Of a DNA stretch of 64,000 nucleotides, positions 1 to 15,021 are shown in pieces. The number at the start of each line of letters is the position of its first letter. The stretch's first letter is position 1. The stretch is from contig CM048557.1 in assembly GCA_026413225.1 (NCBI GenBank), forward strand, positions 15,788,871-15,852,870, written 5' to 3'. Under the pieces are notes generated by a model. That model searched no databases. It was not told where the DNA came from and saw nothing but the letters and a program-made list of their open reading frames with translations. The stretch is from Otis tarda. Its lineage: Eukaryota; Chordata; Aves; Otidiformes; Otididae. The translations under genes and the position numbers were made by a program.

Positions 1-904
1 TGACATCCGTAACAAGGCTCTTCCAAACAATCCTACAGAGCAAAGTTTTTTGAGGCCTGTATTAGGTATTGACTACCTTCAAAGACCATTTCGGAGTGAT
101 CATTCGATTTTCTATTTACTGCATTTGTAAATACAAGATTATAAATCTTGTGTGCTGTAGCATCAGCAGGTATTCCACATTTCAGTTCAAAGAAAATCAG
201 AGAATCAAATTACATGGTCTCACTGTATGAGATAATTTCATATTCTTAAAGTTGAAATAACTCTTCTAAACAAAAAGTATTAATGAAGACATGACATTTT
301 TATATAAAAAATATGCAGAGCCTGAAATGGGATTAAGCTACTTTATCCTACTTTAAAATTAATTATACTGGATAGAGACAAATATTTACTGCCAAGTGAC
401 CCAAAAATATTGAACAGAAAAGTAGCCAAAATGATTGAATTAAAAAAAAAAAAAAATAGAGTCAATCAAATAAACTTTAAAGGAATAAACTTTCGCTAAA
501 AACAAAGAGGAAATCTAGTATTTCACTGAGTATGGATGCATGTAAATTGGACTGAAGTGACTTAATAAAAACAGTCACTGCAAACATATGTAGAAGCCAG
601 AATGCTGATATTACAAGCAATTTTTAAATTATTTTCAGTTTAGGAGGCAGGTTCCTCTCTGCCATGACCCAAATAAATCTTAATCTACTTGACTTACCAG
701 AATGCAGTAAGTTTCTCTCTCCAACAGACACAACTCATTAATACAAACTACAGAGATGCCTATTTAATAGCATCTGAACTTCAGCTTGCTGGCCCCTGAT
801 GAAGCTCCAAGGTATATAACAGACATCTCGTAGGACTACAAATAAGGAAGGTTGAGTCTATTTTTGATCTTCAGGACAAAGTCTTCTATGTAAGAGAACT
901 GTCA

Positions 905-1400
905 CAGAATCATAGAATGGTTTGCGTTGGAAGGAACTTTCAAAGGCCATCTAGTCCAACCTCCCTGCAAGGAGCAGGGACATCTCCAACCAGATCAGGT
1001 TGCTCAGAGCCCTGTCCAACCTGGCCTTGAAAGTTTCCAGGGATGGGGCATCCACCACCACTCTGGGCAACTTGTGACAGTGTTCCACCACCCTCAGCGT
1101 AAAAAATTTTTTCCTAATATCTAATCTGAATGTACCTCCCTCTGTTTTAAAACCATGACCCCTTGTCCTATTCACAACAGGCCCTACTGAAGAGTTTCTC
1201 CTCGTCTTTCCTGTAGGCCTCCTTTAGGTACTGGAAGGCTGCTATAAGGTCTCCCCAGAGCCTTCTCTTCTCCAGGCTGAACAGCCCCAACTCTCTCAGC
1301 CTGTCCTCACAGGAGAGGTGTTCCAGCCCTCTGATCATCTTCGTGGCCCTCCTCTGGACCTTCTCCAATAGGTCCATGTCATATATTGTCTTTTTTACCT
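905..1400 (-). mobile_element. CR1 LINE, 5'-truncated
   Basis: The element reads right to left. The 3' end near 905 has the reverse complement of the CR1 tail (CATAGAATGGTT) followed by the 'ttggaaggaac...ccatctagtccaacc' block. The frame includes CR1 ORF2 C-terminal signatures such as [16 protein letters not shown] (minus-strand frame 1,168-1,407). The 5' side breaks off near 1,400. It is a dead insertion inside PLEKHA7 intron 3, in the same orientation as the gene. Confidence 0.93.
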
Positions 1401-4400
1401 CAGACATATTTTATGTTAATAGCCCTGATAAATTATTATCTGTAAGAATAATATATTCAAAATTCTTACTAACAAATAAACTGTAACTACAATGCCTTGT
1501 AAATTGTGCAAATCACATATGAGATTACAGAAAAGTCTTACTATTAGAGGCAAATGAAACACTGTCGTTTCACTTTAAAGCTGGCAGTTTGTATAATTCA
1601 ACATGCCTCAAAAGAACAAGAGTAAAAAGAAACTGTAGGCTGTACAAACTCCTGAGGTCATGGTGATAAATGAACGCACTTCCAAAATAAGCTTTCCTAA
1701 TTAAGGCTTCTAAACCAGAGCTGGCTTGCATTCAGTTAATATGACTGTTACAAGTAATCTGAAATATTCTTGATAAAATATTTTTAGTATCAACTCCAGC
1801 ATATTAGAACCAGTTGAAGGTCATTATGAGGATGAAAAAAAATAACATTCAGACACAGGAAAGATAACAAATTTATCCCTAAAACTAAGCAAAATACGTT
1901 GAGAGCTCCATACTTAAATCATTTCAAGATTAATTGTTTGCTTGTAATTATCATCTTAATGTATTATAATCTGAGCATCAAAAAGAAAAACAACATGTCT
2001 GTCAGTTCTTGGACATCTACTGGATTCTACTCATTTGTCCCCACTGGCACACCTGGACTACCAAAAGCAGGGTGAGTACTTTTTAGTTAGAAACACTGTA
2101 TACATACTTTTAATCAAGTTTATGTCATCCTCGCCTCCCTGAAGAAATATTTGATTTGCTTAATTAGACAGATGGCACTTTTCATTATAATTGTATTTGT
2201 TCACTGCACTTAAATTTAATTTGCATAGCAAAACTTTCTCATTTGCTAGGTAAATTCATATGCCACTAAATGACAATTCAGTACTACAAACTAAAGTAGA
2301 GAGAAATCTAACCTAGTGTCTGAAATGTAAATATTTCATACTAGTCTTTTTAAACAGTCAACTGTTTAAACTCTCCATTCTGTACTGGTGTAATAACTTA
2401 CTTATTTAATTTTGGCATATTCTTTGGTATGTCAGTTTAATCTCAGAATGAAAGAACACTAAGGAATCCTTTATATTCTGTTACATTCTTATGATTTCCA
2501 TTATCATACACAATCTTGAAATGGAAGAAATTGAACCATGAAATGATACAATATACAACACACATGTGAATCACAGCCACACTGTTAAGAACGAACAGAA
2601 TTCTAAAAGAACAATTATATTTATGGAAATACAAAAAAATGAAATACCTAAAAGCACTAGGAATGGCAGTGCGCAAAGTAACAGGGGCCACATGCTTTTC
2701 AAGGGCATGGGACGTATTTCTATGCAAAACAGCAGACAAACAGGACATGCCTTAAAACATACACTGACTTACACACACAAAGAAAAATCACTAATAACAT
2801 TTTGATTAATCTTCTGAAGCCTATAAAACGATTCATGTTTACAACACCTGACTAACCTCAGGTGCTTTGCCAAAAGCTTTGCTTTCCCCCTTCCAGCCCC
2901 CAAGAACAGCAAGGATAAAAATGCAAAGGATATAGACTCAAACCTGGACAATAACACCTATGACTCGCAACTCTAAGAAACAGCTAGGTATTTTCCAAGA
3001 TAAGGCATTAAGATTTGCAACTGGGCTTTTGATTGCTAGAGCAATTTCATTATTTCAGAAGGCATTACAAATACTTCCACTCTTCATCCTTCATAATAAA
3101 ATTTATTTAAACATTTCCAAAATAATGCAAATATTTAATCTCTTTGATAAGAATTAATCATCAATTTGAAGGCAAAGTCCACAATGACCAAGAAACAATC
3201 ATACCCTTCTCAGCAGGATCTTTCACAAACCTGGAATGTAAGTACTCAGAGGGACCCGGTGTTAACAGTATGTGCCAGGAATATCCAACATTCACTGCCC
3301 TAATTATTTAAGGTAACAGTACTCAACTTTCAAGCAGGTATTATAATCACAAAGCAAACTTTGAAAAACACGGCACTAAATAAACACTGCACATTTAAAG
3401 TTACCAGATGGAAAACTCAAAAGGGTTAACAAAAGATCAGTACAAAATCCTTGTATTATCTCAGGCATTTAGTACATGAAACACAGGGGAAAAAAACAGG
3501 GTTTCAAATGAAACACTACAAACTTTTTGCAAGGACTAAACACTGATACATACCTAAGATAATACTTTTTCATAGCACTGTTTACAGACCGTCAGCTTCA
3601 GTCACTCATTAACCGTTCTCATGATTAAGCCTGAAGCATTCATAAGCATTCAAAAGTGAAGCACAGCCATTAAGAAGGACCACACTTGCCCTCTCCCCAT
3701 TTGCTGAAAAAATCATTAACGCCTTCACTCCTCTCTTTCTGCCTAGGAAAGAAAGGGGAGGAAAGAAGATTAGAGCAGAATACCGTCTACCTCATCGCCA
3801 TCACTTCCTCCCAAGAGGTCATCCACACATAGAAAAGGGACTAAAACTGGTCTCTAGATCTGTTTCATTGCTTCAGACTGGCTTAAGAGAAACAAATCCC
3901 AATTAGCTCATTTTATGTAACTGATTTAAGTTTGAATAGTCAATGGCATTAAAATTACTCGCTCCTTGAGATGCCCTAGCATGACCACATCCACTTAGTG
4001 CCATCATTCTTACACATTTCAAGATAAAGGCAATAAATTTAAATACCAAATATCAAGAAACTGTAATTAGGATATTATATCCCAAATAATTCCTAAAACC
4101 AGGAAGCTGATGTTTAATAGAGTTGCATTATTTTAACTAGCTCGCAACATTAGTCCTTGGCCACACAACTTGTGTGGCTTTGATGACAGCAGCTTTGCCT
4201 AATTATGTTTGCAGACAATCACCTTCCGGGTTTCCTCCCATCTAGAACAAGTTAATCATCTTGTTCTATATAATCTATGTTCAAATGAAATATAATCTTT
4301 CAATAAAATATCCCTCCTCAGATTAATTACTCAAAGCAAAGCAGAAACAGTTATTTCAAGCATGATTTTAATGGAGGTTCTTATAAAATTGGGGCAGTTT

Positions 4401-7400
4401 TGGGATGGGTGGATTAAATCTCTACATTTCAACTCAGAGGTATGAATTAAAAATGTCTGCAGTTTTGTGAGATATTAAGTTTATTAAAAGAACCCTGACA
4501 TGTTCCATGATTCCTACTTCAAAGTAACTAAACTATCAGGAGTTACTACGCTTTATTTCAAAACTCCCTTCAAAATACTGCCCATCACAAAATTGCTTCC
4601 GATCCAATCACTTTAGTAAGTTTAAAACTTTCCTGTAATCAACACAAACCAAGCAGAAAACTCACTGTATCTATTCTCAGTAACTAAATTTTGTTTCAAC
4701 AATATGCTCTGTTAAAACAATTATCTAACATGTTACGCTAATTTAAGTCGGTCACATTGTTTCTATTGGATTTGCCCTAAAGCTCTTCCTACTAAACCCT
4801 GTTGCAAGAGAAGTGTTTGCCGTGTTTTCTCTAAAACGTTGTTCATTTACTATTACATATTAGGCAACCCACAATCTTTGAGAGACTCGACACATTCTCT
4901 GCCAGTCATACCAAAGTACAGAAGACGTATTTTATATTACTTTTGTTACACTGCAGATACACAGAGAGGCCTTTGCGAAAACACTATCATTTACAACTGC
5001 ACGACTGAAATTCTTTCCGTATTTGGAAGGAGAAGGGGGCTGAAGGGGTGTGCTACTTATCATGAAGCTGCTGTGACTTTACTCTTGTCACTGAAGTGCT
5101 CTCCGTAGCTCCTATGATCCTCGCCATTATCTGTATTTGTATTATGGCTGTGCTCAAAAGAGCAATATGCAAAGCATGACACAAAATCAGAAAGGGGCCA
5201 TTTTTACAGTGTGAGCCTACATTAGCTATATTTACATATAGTATTCAATTAAAAATAAAAATGTTTTGACTGAAATCAAATGCAATGCCAATAATAAAAG
5301 GCAAAAGTACCATGCTCTTTTTATTAAGGGATATAATTTTTTAAAATAAGATAAAATAAAATAAAAATCTGTGAAACCGCAAGCCTTCTGTCTCCTTTCC
5401 AGTTCACCAAACATACATGTGAGAAACTAAACTTTTTCCTAAGCTTTTATTTTACTCATCACCACAGGATCAAAAACTTCAAAGTTTGTAAATACTCCTA
5501 TTAGTCCTTATTTACCTTATAAATGAGATATGAAAATACATGCAAAGAAGTGGTTCTAGGAGCAAATGCTATACAAGCACCTTCATTAAAACCTAACACA
5601 AGATGATATCTAGCAGGTAAGTGACAATCCATCCTAACTCAACATTTATTTTTTTATTACTCCACATTTAATTACAGGTGCTCACAAATTTTAAAAAGAT
5701 AACACTGATCTCTGCTTACTATAAAATATTTTAAGCCAGAATCATAATATTAATTCAACACCAGTAACTTCTGTTTACTTTGAAATAATATTTACATAAC
5801 GTTACATCAGCAACCACATCCCAGACAGTACCACGTAGGGGTACGTTCAAACCAGAGACAAGCAGATACAAGGCTTAGAGCAACATCAGAAAGAAGCTGT
5901 TCTATTTTAGCTGCATGGTGCTGACAAACTTTCCCTCTACAACTTCATACAAATGTTAATAGTAACTACTCACATAACTTGATGCCAGTTCCCACACTGT
6001 TCATTCCCACAAACTACATGGCGCAGAAGGGGATGAATTTCTTCCTGCAGCGCTACACGTAACTGCTGAAATCCCAGTGTCCTGTCCTTCTGATCACTTC
6101 TCGGAATCGGCCATAAATGCCTTCTCCACATTCAGCTACCAGTAAAATCAATTCTTACAACCCCTAGGTGCAAGGAGGTTTTTTGCCTGAAGAAATTTAT
6201 AATCAACACATCTGCTAAGTAATGTTTTTGAGATTGCTTTATCGAATTATTTTGGATATTTAAACACTCACTTCTCTTCCCAGGTTCTTCCAGTTCCCCC
6301 TATAACAACTTCACCATCCTGGTGACTCACTTTTTTTTTCTTTCCTTTTCAAAGACTCCTTGTGATCTCCCCAATACTTCAGCTGCTGCTTCTGCCCCCG
6401 ACACCTTCCGAATTTAGGAACTGTCTACAACGTGAAATCTTGTCATATCCAGGCATTTGCAAACGAGATTTTTTTTTTAATACAAAACTCAGAAATCCTG
6501 GCTATTCCTAATGGAAGTATTTCTTCTCAACCTGTTTCAATTGTTATTTTGGCTTTGAGGAAAATGCCAAGTTTCATATCTTTACCACTCATTCAAAAAT
6601 TGAAATTGTCTTATTACCAAGAAGTACACAACTTTTTACATTCTAATTTTAAATTCTAAAAGGGTGTAGTTGATATACATACTACAAAAAGATCACATGA
6701 AACAGGACAATCTCTTTTGCCCCAACATTTAGATTCAAAACACTAAAGATCTCAAACTTACTTCACGATTACTCCACTATACCTAAAAGGTTTTCTCATT
6801 TAAAAAAGGAGGAAGGGGAGACAGATTATTCTTTATAGTAACAATGAAAAGGGAAATATTAAGCATAAAATGTGATACAATTTTCCAATTTCCAAAGGGC
6901 TCCTATAATAAGTTACCAGAAGGCAGCCTTAAACTATGTGATCTACGTTATGGATGTCCTTTAAAGAGAAAAGAACAAGGTCATACAAAAAGATGCCCGT
7001 GATGATTTGTGAACCTGTTTTCCAGTTCTGTTATGTCATCTAAAATGGAACGGACCCGGAGAAGTATCAATACTCTAAACACTTCTCCTGCACAGGTAAA
7101 TACTTTGAAGCCATGTGAAGCCATGTGAACAGCTTTCATAAGCTTTAAGCTGTCGGCATGGAAAAAAAGTAATTTTGTAAGAAGCTTAAATTAAAATTAT
7201 AATGTCTCTAGAAGTATTTAAAGACACAAAAACCCCTCCAGTGGACTTCTCTAGACCAAGAAAACACTTCCCCTCATGCATTACATGCTTGATACTACAA
7301 AGAAATTACAGCTGGAATACCAGAGACTGCGTGAAACTATTACTCTCTAAGACCATGCATGATACTTGAAGTTCTGATTTATGCCTGATTTAGCACGCTA

Positions 7401-10400
7401 AAAGGTCAAAGACATTCCCAGTTTACTTGTGTTCCATTAATTTTGTTATCTAAGACAGAGAAAAGCACTGCAATTCCATTTCAGAAGCTTCCAAGTGTTT
7501 GTTCAGCTTAAACACACATTGTAAACTTCACGTCATAAATGACGTGTCATTGTAGAAGATTTTTCCTTCTGCACTGCAGGCTAAAAACAGTATAATAAGG
7601 ATCTAGAAGAGTATGGAACATGTCCTGTGGTTTTTAATTCAAAATGTCAGAAGATAGGTATACTGCAGGATTCACTGGATTTCTTTAAATAAAAATCTTC
7701 AAAAGCAAAGTAACCCGAACATCAGACACACCCAGATTCATTGCTACACTTCACCTTATTTCCAAATGCTTGTGCTTGAACAATTTTTGAAGACTTATTT
7801 TTAACGAATTTAATTATCAAAAATATGCTATTAATTCTGTAGGCATACACAAGGAAATTCAAAAGGAGCTTCAACAGTCTTAATTCAGAATTGTTTAAAA
7901 GATGAACAAGTACCACAGTGTAGAATCAGCTACTTGTAGTAAAATTTCCTCATGATGGCAGCATAAACCATTACAATGAAGTGCTAAATGACAATACACA
8001 TTCCTACTCATATGAAACAGTGAGATCTTAACTGCTCTAGAAATAGTGTTCACTACTTTTTACTCACTCTTCACATTACCATTTCTACACTATTTTACAG
8101 TCTTATTTAGTCCCCAGAATTCCACAGGAGCATTATTCTACTTCATACATATAATTTATCAAGAAAGAAGAGGTATCACCCTCCGAAGTATTTTGACAAG
8201 TGGTATATAATTTGATGCATCTGCCCCATATGCTCCATTGGATTTTGTCTCATTTCTATATTCTGTTTCAAAAAAATCTATGACAACTGCACAATCTATG
8301 CATTTGCATGGATCACTATGTTGAGGCTTCAATCAAGATCTAGGAAGTTCTTATGAAGAATGACCTTCCATAAAGTTATGTTTGCTTTTAACGTTTCTGC
8401 ATTACAAAGAGGACAATACCATGACTTCGAAGATCCCATTATTTTCTTGGAAGTAACAGTAATTTCAAAACCAGCCAGGATTCTGAAAATCATGCATTTC
8501 ATCTTACTGATCTTCCACAGTATACAGATTGCAAAGATTTATAGCGAGTTGTATACTTTTATAATTAAATCCATTGAGTTCAAGATCTGCACAGATTTCA
8601 GCTTATAAATAGATTATATCAATTAAGTCTGCATTGATTAAGAACAGATTTGAGACTAAAAAGATCACCATGCTTGGAAATACTTTGTTTAAAGGCTATT
8701 ACTAGCACAATTCACTCTTTTCAGACTATGCTGCAAGTGAGGCATTGCTGAGGCTCCCCCATCCAAAAGCTCATCACTTCACACTTCAAAAGGTCAGTCA
8801 TTGTCCCCTTCGGATCAGACACTGTAACGGTTCCTCAACCTAGTGCTATCAAAATAGTATTCGTTTTTTAAAACCATGTAGTGGAGTACAAAGTAACCCA
8901 GATCACTAAGGCACCGGGTTAGGAAGAGTTACGCCGGCTAATCCAAGGAGATGGTAAACTCCTGGAGGAGAAAAGACAAACAAGTATGAATGAGTGAACA
9001 CCTCAGTCCCCTGCTCAGTTGCAAGTTTCATATCTGTCTACAAACTTTAAAAGTGCACTAAGCTGCCAGCTGTTTCTCACTTAGAACACCTACACAGAGT
9101 TTAAACATCAGAAATGAATCTTTATTCATTTCATCTTCATAGTACTGACTAGTCATGCTTAAATATACCTAAAACTCCTACCAATTTGGAGTTTTGCATG
9201 TTTTCTGATTGAACACCAAGTGCTTAAAGGAAGCAATCTTGAGACTCCATCAAACTGAAGATGAACTGCCACTCACCTTATTTCTAGATGTTAATGAAGA
9301 CTGAAAGAACAAACATGCAGGAGGAAAGGAAAAAGAAGAAAAAAAATCAGTCTGTACGACTTGGCACTCGTACAGGCTTGGCATTCCTGGACAGAGCAAA
9401 CAAACACGCTTGCACACAGAAGTAACTGCCAAAGGCAGCAGCGAAGGTTTCTGGCTGTAGTTAAGCTTTTCCGTAACTATCTTTTTTCTCATCTTGGCAG
9501 TTTTATCTCCACTGTTAAGGAGGGTGGTTAACGCCAATTTTCTCAAATGAGACTCAGATTACACTGAAAGAAAAAAAACAGACCATATCTTAATTGCAGG
9601 GTTTATGATATGAAAACAAACCAGCAGCATCTTTGTTTTTAAGCAGTATATTTACTGAATAGCAAATAGACACTGACCACATCAAAGAAAAAGTAGCTTT
9701 ATAATGGAAACCCATCTCCCAAACATTTATGGTTTCTAACAGAATTATTATTCCTCCAGAAAGGTCCCATTTTATTCTCCATACACCCTTATAGCATACC
9801 CATTCTGGCCAAGACAGAAGCAGAGCTTAACCACATTTCCTCTGCTAACAGGATTTTTCAAACGAGCAACGAAGATCAGGAACAGCTGGAGCTTCAGAAG
9901 AGGATTGCCTCACTACCAGCAGCAATAAACAGAATAGATCAAGCAGATGAAAAAGCCAAGTTCTCCATCTAAAAGAAAAGTTACTAGGTTTAAAAATCAC
10001 AGCCTAAAATCAAGACTCTACTGCTGCTATGTCCATTTGTGTGTATTATTATATAACAACAATGTAATAATAGGAGTCCTATATGAATTTACAGCTTTTT
10101 ATTTCTTTAAGTAATCTTAGTTTAATTCCAGAAACATTATGAGGTCAATTGAGTTATGTGAAAGAACTATCCAGACGTAATTAGAAACCACAACTTCTAC
10201 CGTTTTCAGCAAGGCACTTTTTCAAACACAAAATGAAATATTCATGGCCATATTGTGACAGAAGAGCCTACAACCAACTTAAAAGCAAGAAGAATTGCAT
10301 GACAGCCTGTCATTAAAAAAAAAAAAATTCCAATACAAAGGTATATTTGGCAAGACAAACTTTCACTCACATTTTTTCCTCTAGTCTTGTCTCTCATTGT

Positions 10401-13387
10401 TAGAGACAAACAGAAAACACAATTTTTTATAGAGATGTAACTGTGTAATAAATACACAATGATAATTTTTTTTTCAATTATCAGACAAAAGGTTTCATAT
10501 GTAGGAGATAATCAGTCAAACACAAGCTTAAGTAGAAAAAAAAAAAAAAAAAAACAGTTTTAAAAAGCAAGACGTTCAAAATTAGATCCCAAGCATGACC
10601 TAACAACTGGAAGTACAGAACTGCAGAGATAATACATAATGTATTTCCAATGGTAAACTGATCGGTAAGCAGGAGGTACCCTAGCATGAGCCACCGTTGT
10701 CATATGGCAGTGAAAGAGACAAAGTTCAAGGCCAGGATACATCATGACAAGTATTTCCAAAAGAGACAAATATTTTAAGCAGTCTTTAACTGTAAGTGTT
10801 TCAGCAAGACCTTATCAAGAGTACCATGCACCATTCCAGATAATCCAGATGGAGAAAACATCAAATGGATGCGTGTAAAAAGGAGGACTTTCTGTATCTG
10901 GGGAAGAGATCAGGACACATCAAGTACTCTGTCACTGCAACAAGCTAAGGCACATCTGCTTTGAAAAACGTATCATGAGTCTGAGAAACCTGAGCTAAGG
11001 CAAGCCAAGGTAGCGTCTGCACCAGACTGACTGAAGATGGAACATGACGAGACACCTGATAGCCCAGGTACATCATCCTGCAGACAGGACTATACTGCTT
11101 TTGGCTGAAAACGAATGCCTCTGCCTGGCATTGTGCTACACAGGTATATGAGCTGTGGGCCCCACATTCCACCCACCGCACAGCACAGACATGCATTAAC
11201 ACGTAGCTTATTCCAGTCTTTATTCTGTAGGGTGTAGGACTGCTCTGTTTAAAAACAAACTAACCAATCACTAATAGAAATAACAGAGAAGGGAAAATTG
11301 CCTTCGTCGAAAAACTGTAGTGGCAGGAGACCAACAGATACCAGATTGCCACTAGTTAATAAATGTAGGAACTTAAAACAGAGTTCCCAAACTTTCTTTA
11401 TTTCTAACACAATCTGTTAGGTACAGAAATAAGGAAGAAAAAAAACCCCAAACAAACAAACATAAAAAAACCAGATGTTCATGAGATAATTTAAATGAGG
11501 TGGTGAAAAGACATGACTGAGTCAATACTTGCTTGCAGATACTAGCCTATTTTCTGCAAAAATGAGAAATAAAAGTTAATTCATACATTTACCAGTATTT
11601 CATAACATTGTTCATGCAAAGAATTCATGGCTGCTTGTAAATATCAATAAATACTTTGGATTCTACTATATCTCTGAAATCATGAAATTTCTCCAATTGT
11701 GCAAATACCTACTTGTCCAAAGTAGATCCAAAGCATCTATGCTAGAAATAAATACTACGTTAAATGAAGCATTAATATATTTTTAACCAATTCAGCATGA
11801 TTTGGCCTTAGAACAGCTGACAAGACTGTCACAATCACACTAGAATGTATTTGGCTAAGAGGCACTCGCTCACTAGCACTTCAGGAAGACGGGTAACATA
11901 TAGTAGCATTAGTCAAGAAAACACACATTTCCAATATTTTGGACCAGTTTTGCTTTTAATCCAACTAAAAGGTTTTGGGAGGCAGTTAAGAGCTGCCATT
12001 TACAAATAGCATCTCTATTACAACTCCAGCTCCTGGAATCACGTAATTACTTCAGAATGGCTGCTTTCATCTTACAAATATGTCCTTATATTCATAGCTT
12101 GAGAGAGAAAAAATAGGTCATAAAGAGGCTCAAGAAGCAGATATAAATATGTGGGTACAAATAAATGGTAAGAGCCTAGTAAATCTAGAAATCATTAAAC
12201 AATTCCACGTAAGAAGTAGATTCCAGGCATTCTACATTCCACAAACATGTTGTAATAAGACCCACAAATATATAAATCCTCTTTTTTTGCATTTTACTCA
12301 GGAGATTTTCACAGCTCTTGAACTCTAACCATTTCCTTTGTGTGTTCTTTCACCTTCCTCCTGAACAAAAATTCATAATTTGACCTTGTAGAGAACATAG
12401 CTCAGAATTAATTTACATAAAATAAGAACAAGTGCAATTCTTTGGCTTCACTGTTTTGCAGCTGCCCCATCTATCCCCCATTTCCATTCCTCTAATTTAC
12501 TATATATCCTCATAAAAATAAGCAAGCTATCTAAACTGTAGACCTAAGCAGTGCAAAAACTTCCATTCAAGTTCCATATAGCTTATAAACAGACACATAA
12601 CAGCAATCTATAAAAAGACCTGATGCAATTGCTACCATACAAGAAGTTTCACATAACTAGTATGAAGAAGGAAAGGCTATTTGGCAATCTTCTCACAAAG
12701 CTGCCATAGTCCTTCACAACAAAGCTCAAAACGCACACATGTAAAACTGACCAGCTGAGCCAAGCAGCACAGAAGAAGAATTAGAGCAAGACAATCACAG
12801 ATGCCTGCACCAGCATTTCTAACTTGACTGTAACTTGGCTTGAAATTTCGGTTATAGAATCACTAACAGTAACGGAGCTCTTCAGCAACAGTCGATTGAT
12901 TGGGGGGGGGGGGGGCGGACCAAAAAAAAACACAGCACAGTTTTTTGACAGCTTAAATATTTACTTACAAATATTTTAGCTCATACACAGAGAAGTACGA
13001 TAAACAATGAAGACAAACATCTCTCTTACAAAGCTCTCTACCATTCTTTCAATGCATACACACAAAACAATCCTATATGCCAAGCATTCATCTTCTATGT
13101 TTGTCAAATTTATATCGTTCCATACTTGTACTATTTTACATAAGCAAATTGACACAGAATAGATGAGCACGTTGTGCACCAGTGCAATAAGAAGCTAAAA
13201 ATTCAGACTTGCCTTTAAGGCTGCTGATTTACCATCCTTTCTTATAGTCATTCTTCAAAACATAGAACTAAAAAGGAAATCAATGCAAAAGCTGACCAAA
13301 AGCCACACTTAATAAACCTCCTAAATTCACTACAAAAGACAGTTTTAAACAACACTAGACTGGAGGGGAGAGTTGCTATTTCAAGAG
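1401..13387. other. PLEKHA7: PLEKHA7 intron 3, AT-rich stretch without recognisable gene
   Basis: About 12 kb of AT-rich intronic sequence. Open frames are short and unlike any protein I know. It holds A-runs (10,315-10,327; 10,536-10,554), a G14 run (12,902-12,915), a strong hairpin (4,160-4,178) and a CRE-like palindrome (7,529-7,546). 1-904 is similar and featureless apart from an A15 run at 442-456. Confidence 0.7.
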
Positions 13388-13568
13388 CTCTTGACAGGCT
13401 GAAGAAATAAATATGCTGATGGAAACCTCATGGTGTCCAACAAAGACATGCAGGCTCATCCACCTGGGACAGAATAAGCCCATAGACGAGTAAAGGCTGG
13501 AGGCAAACCGGCTAGAAAACAGCTTTGTACAAATGGACCTGTGGGTCCTGGTGCGGAAATTGAACACA
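13388..13568 (+). mobile_element. CR1 LINE internal fragment (reverse-transcriptase C-terminal region)
   Basis: About 180 bp resembles the CR1 ORF2 segment just after the catalytic domain: 'gacaggctga', 'gaaacctcatgg', 'gcacctgggacagaataa' style blocks, followed by a degraded Lys-Asp-Leu-Gly-Val-Leu-Val-like stretch ('atggacctgtgggtcctggt'). Translation is broken by stops and substitutions. Neither CR1 end is present; similarity stops near 13,568. It is opposite in orientation to PLEKHA7. Recognition is by eye, so the edges are approximate. Confidence 0.75.
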
Positions 13569-14969
13569 ACGTATTTATTACAAAGTTTTCATCCTGGATC
13601 TTGACCTCTCCACTACATTACAGCAGGGAAGTGCAGAAAACAAATAAACAAAGACAGAAGCCACACCAAGACATTATTACACATCTTTCAGTTTTCCAGA
13701 ACAAGCAACATCAGGAAAGCAGGGGAAATGCACAGAGAGCCCTTGTCTCAAAAACATGAACAAGCGTACCAAAATAAGCTGGTTCACTGATAAGGACTGA
13801 CATGCTCTTGCAGAAAAGCACAAGCTGACAAAAACAATTACAGAAGCCTGGACATACTTTGCCAACTAGAAGTTCCTTGTCCCTATCACCTGGAAACAGG
13901 TCTGACAAAAATCAGTTTCAACAAGGTTCAGCTTCTGTGGTTTCCAAAAAGACCCTCCTCGCACACAGAGCTCCTCTGGTACCGCGGCTGCACTCTCCAG
14001 AAGACTGGCACACTTCCGTTATTTTCAAGAAGCTGAGTGTTCACGTTTGGGATAGAGATGAAGCTTTAGCAAAGACAGAAATGCAAAAGTAAAACTCCAG
14101 TATTGATACTCATTGCCTATCAGAGAGGTATAAACATTGAGCTCTTTGAAGATTTATAAGTTATTTCTACTTTTAAAATATATGATTTTCCTCTAAAACA
14201 AGCTTGGATACAAATTCTTTCAATTAAATTATACTTCAATACTGGAGTTCTCCTATTGTCTCAGGAATACACACGAACCCTAGATATAACCATATACCAC
14301 TGTATTCACCAAATTTTTCAGATTCATCAAAATTTTTTCTTAGCTTAAACCTGTATTCTTTAAAACATACTTCTAACCATCAATTTTATACTCTTCCTGA
14401 ATGGCATTTCTGAAGACAGATTTTTTTCTAAATTTAATTATCTTGTTTGCTCCTGTAATTTTATTAAATTATTTCTGAGCTATTTTTGTAATACAGAAAA
14501 TTCTAGCCCCTCACCAAAAGAGAGACACCTAAAATAACTGCTATCTTGCATTAATTACAATCTGGTATTTCCAGTGAGGAACAAATGAAGAGAACAGAGT
14601 GCATGACAGGCAGATCTTTAGGAAATCTGTCAGCCTTACAAAAAAATTTTTACTTTTACATTAGATAGTATTATGTTATTTAAAAATCCTTACAACTGAC
14701 ACACTGGAGCTTGAGTTTGTAATTATCTCTCACTGATTACACACCATAATCACCACCATATTCTACCCATATAGTTTATTTCTGGAAATGAAGTTACTTG
14801 TACCAACCCTCTCCCTCCCAAAACCACAAAAATAGACAGACTTTCTCAAATACAACTCTTAAGGCTTAACAAATATTTTTGTAAGGTTTGTTATTTAAAA
14901 AAAAAACCCAAACAAACAAAAAAACCTCAGCAAAACAAAATACTAAAAACCAACCCACAATTCCTATGT

Positions 14970-15021
14970 TCTTTGTTGGATCTCATTAAGAAGGATCTTT
15001 GTTGGATCTCATTAAGAAGGA
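14970..15021. repeat. 26-bp perfect tandem duplication
   Basis: Two identical 26-bp units stand head to tail (14,970-14,995 and 14,996-15,021), each beginning tctttgttggatctcat. Their identity suggests a recent duplication. Confidence 0.95.
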
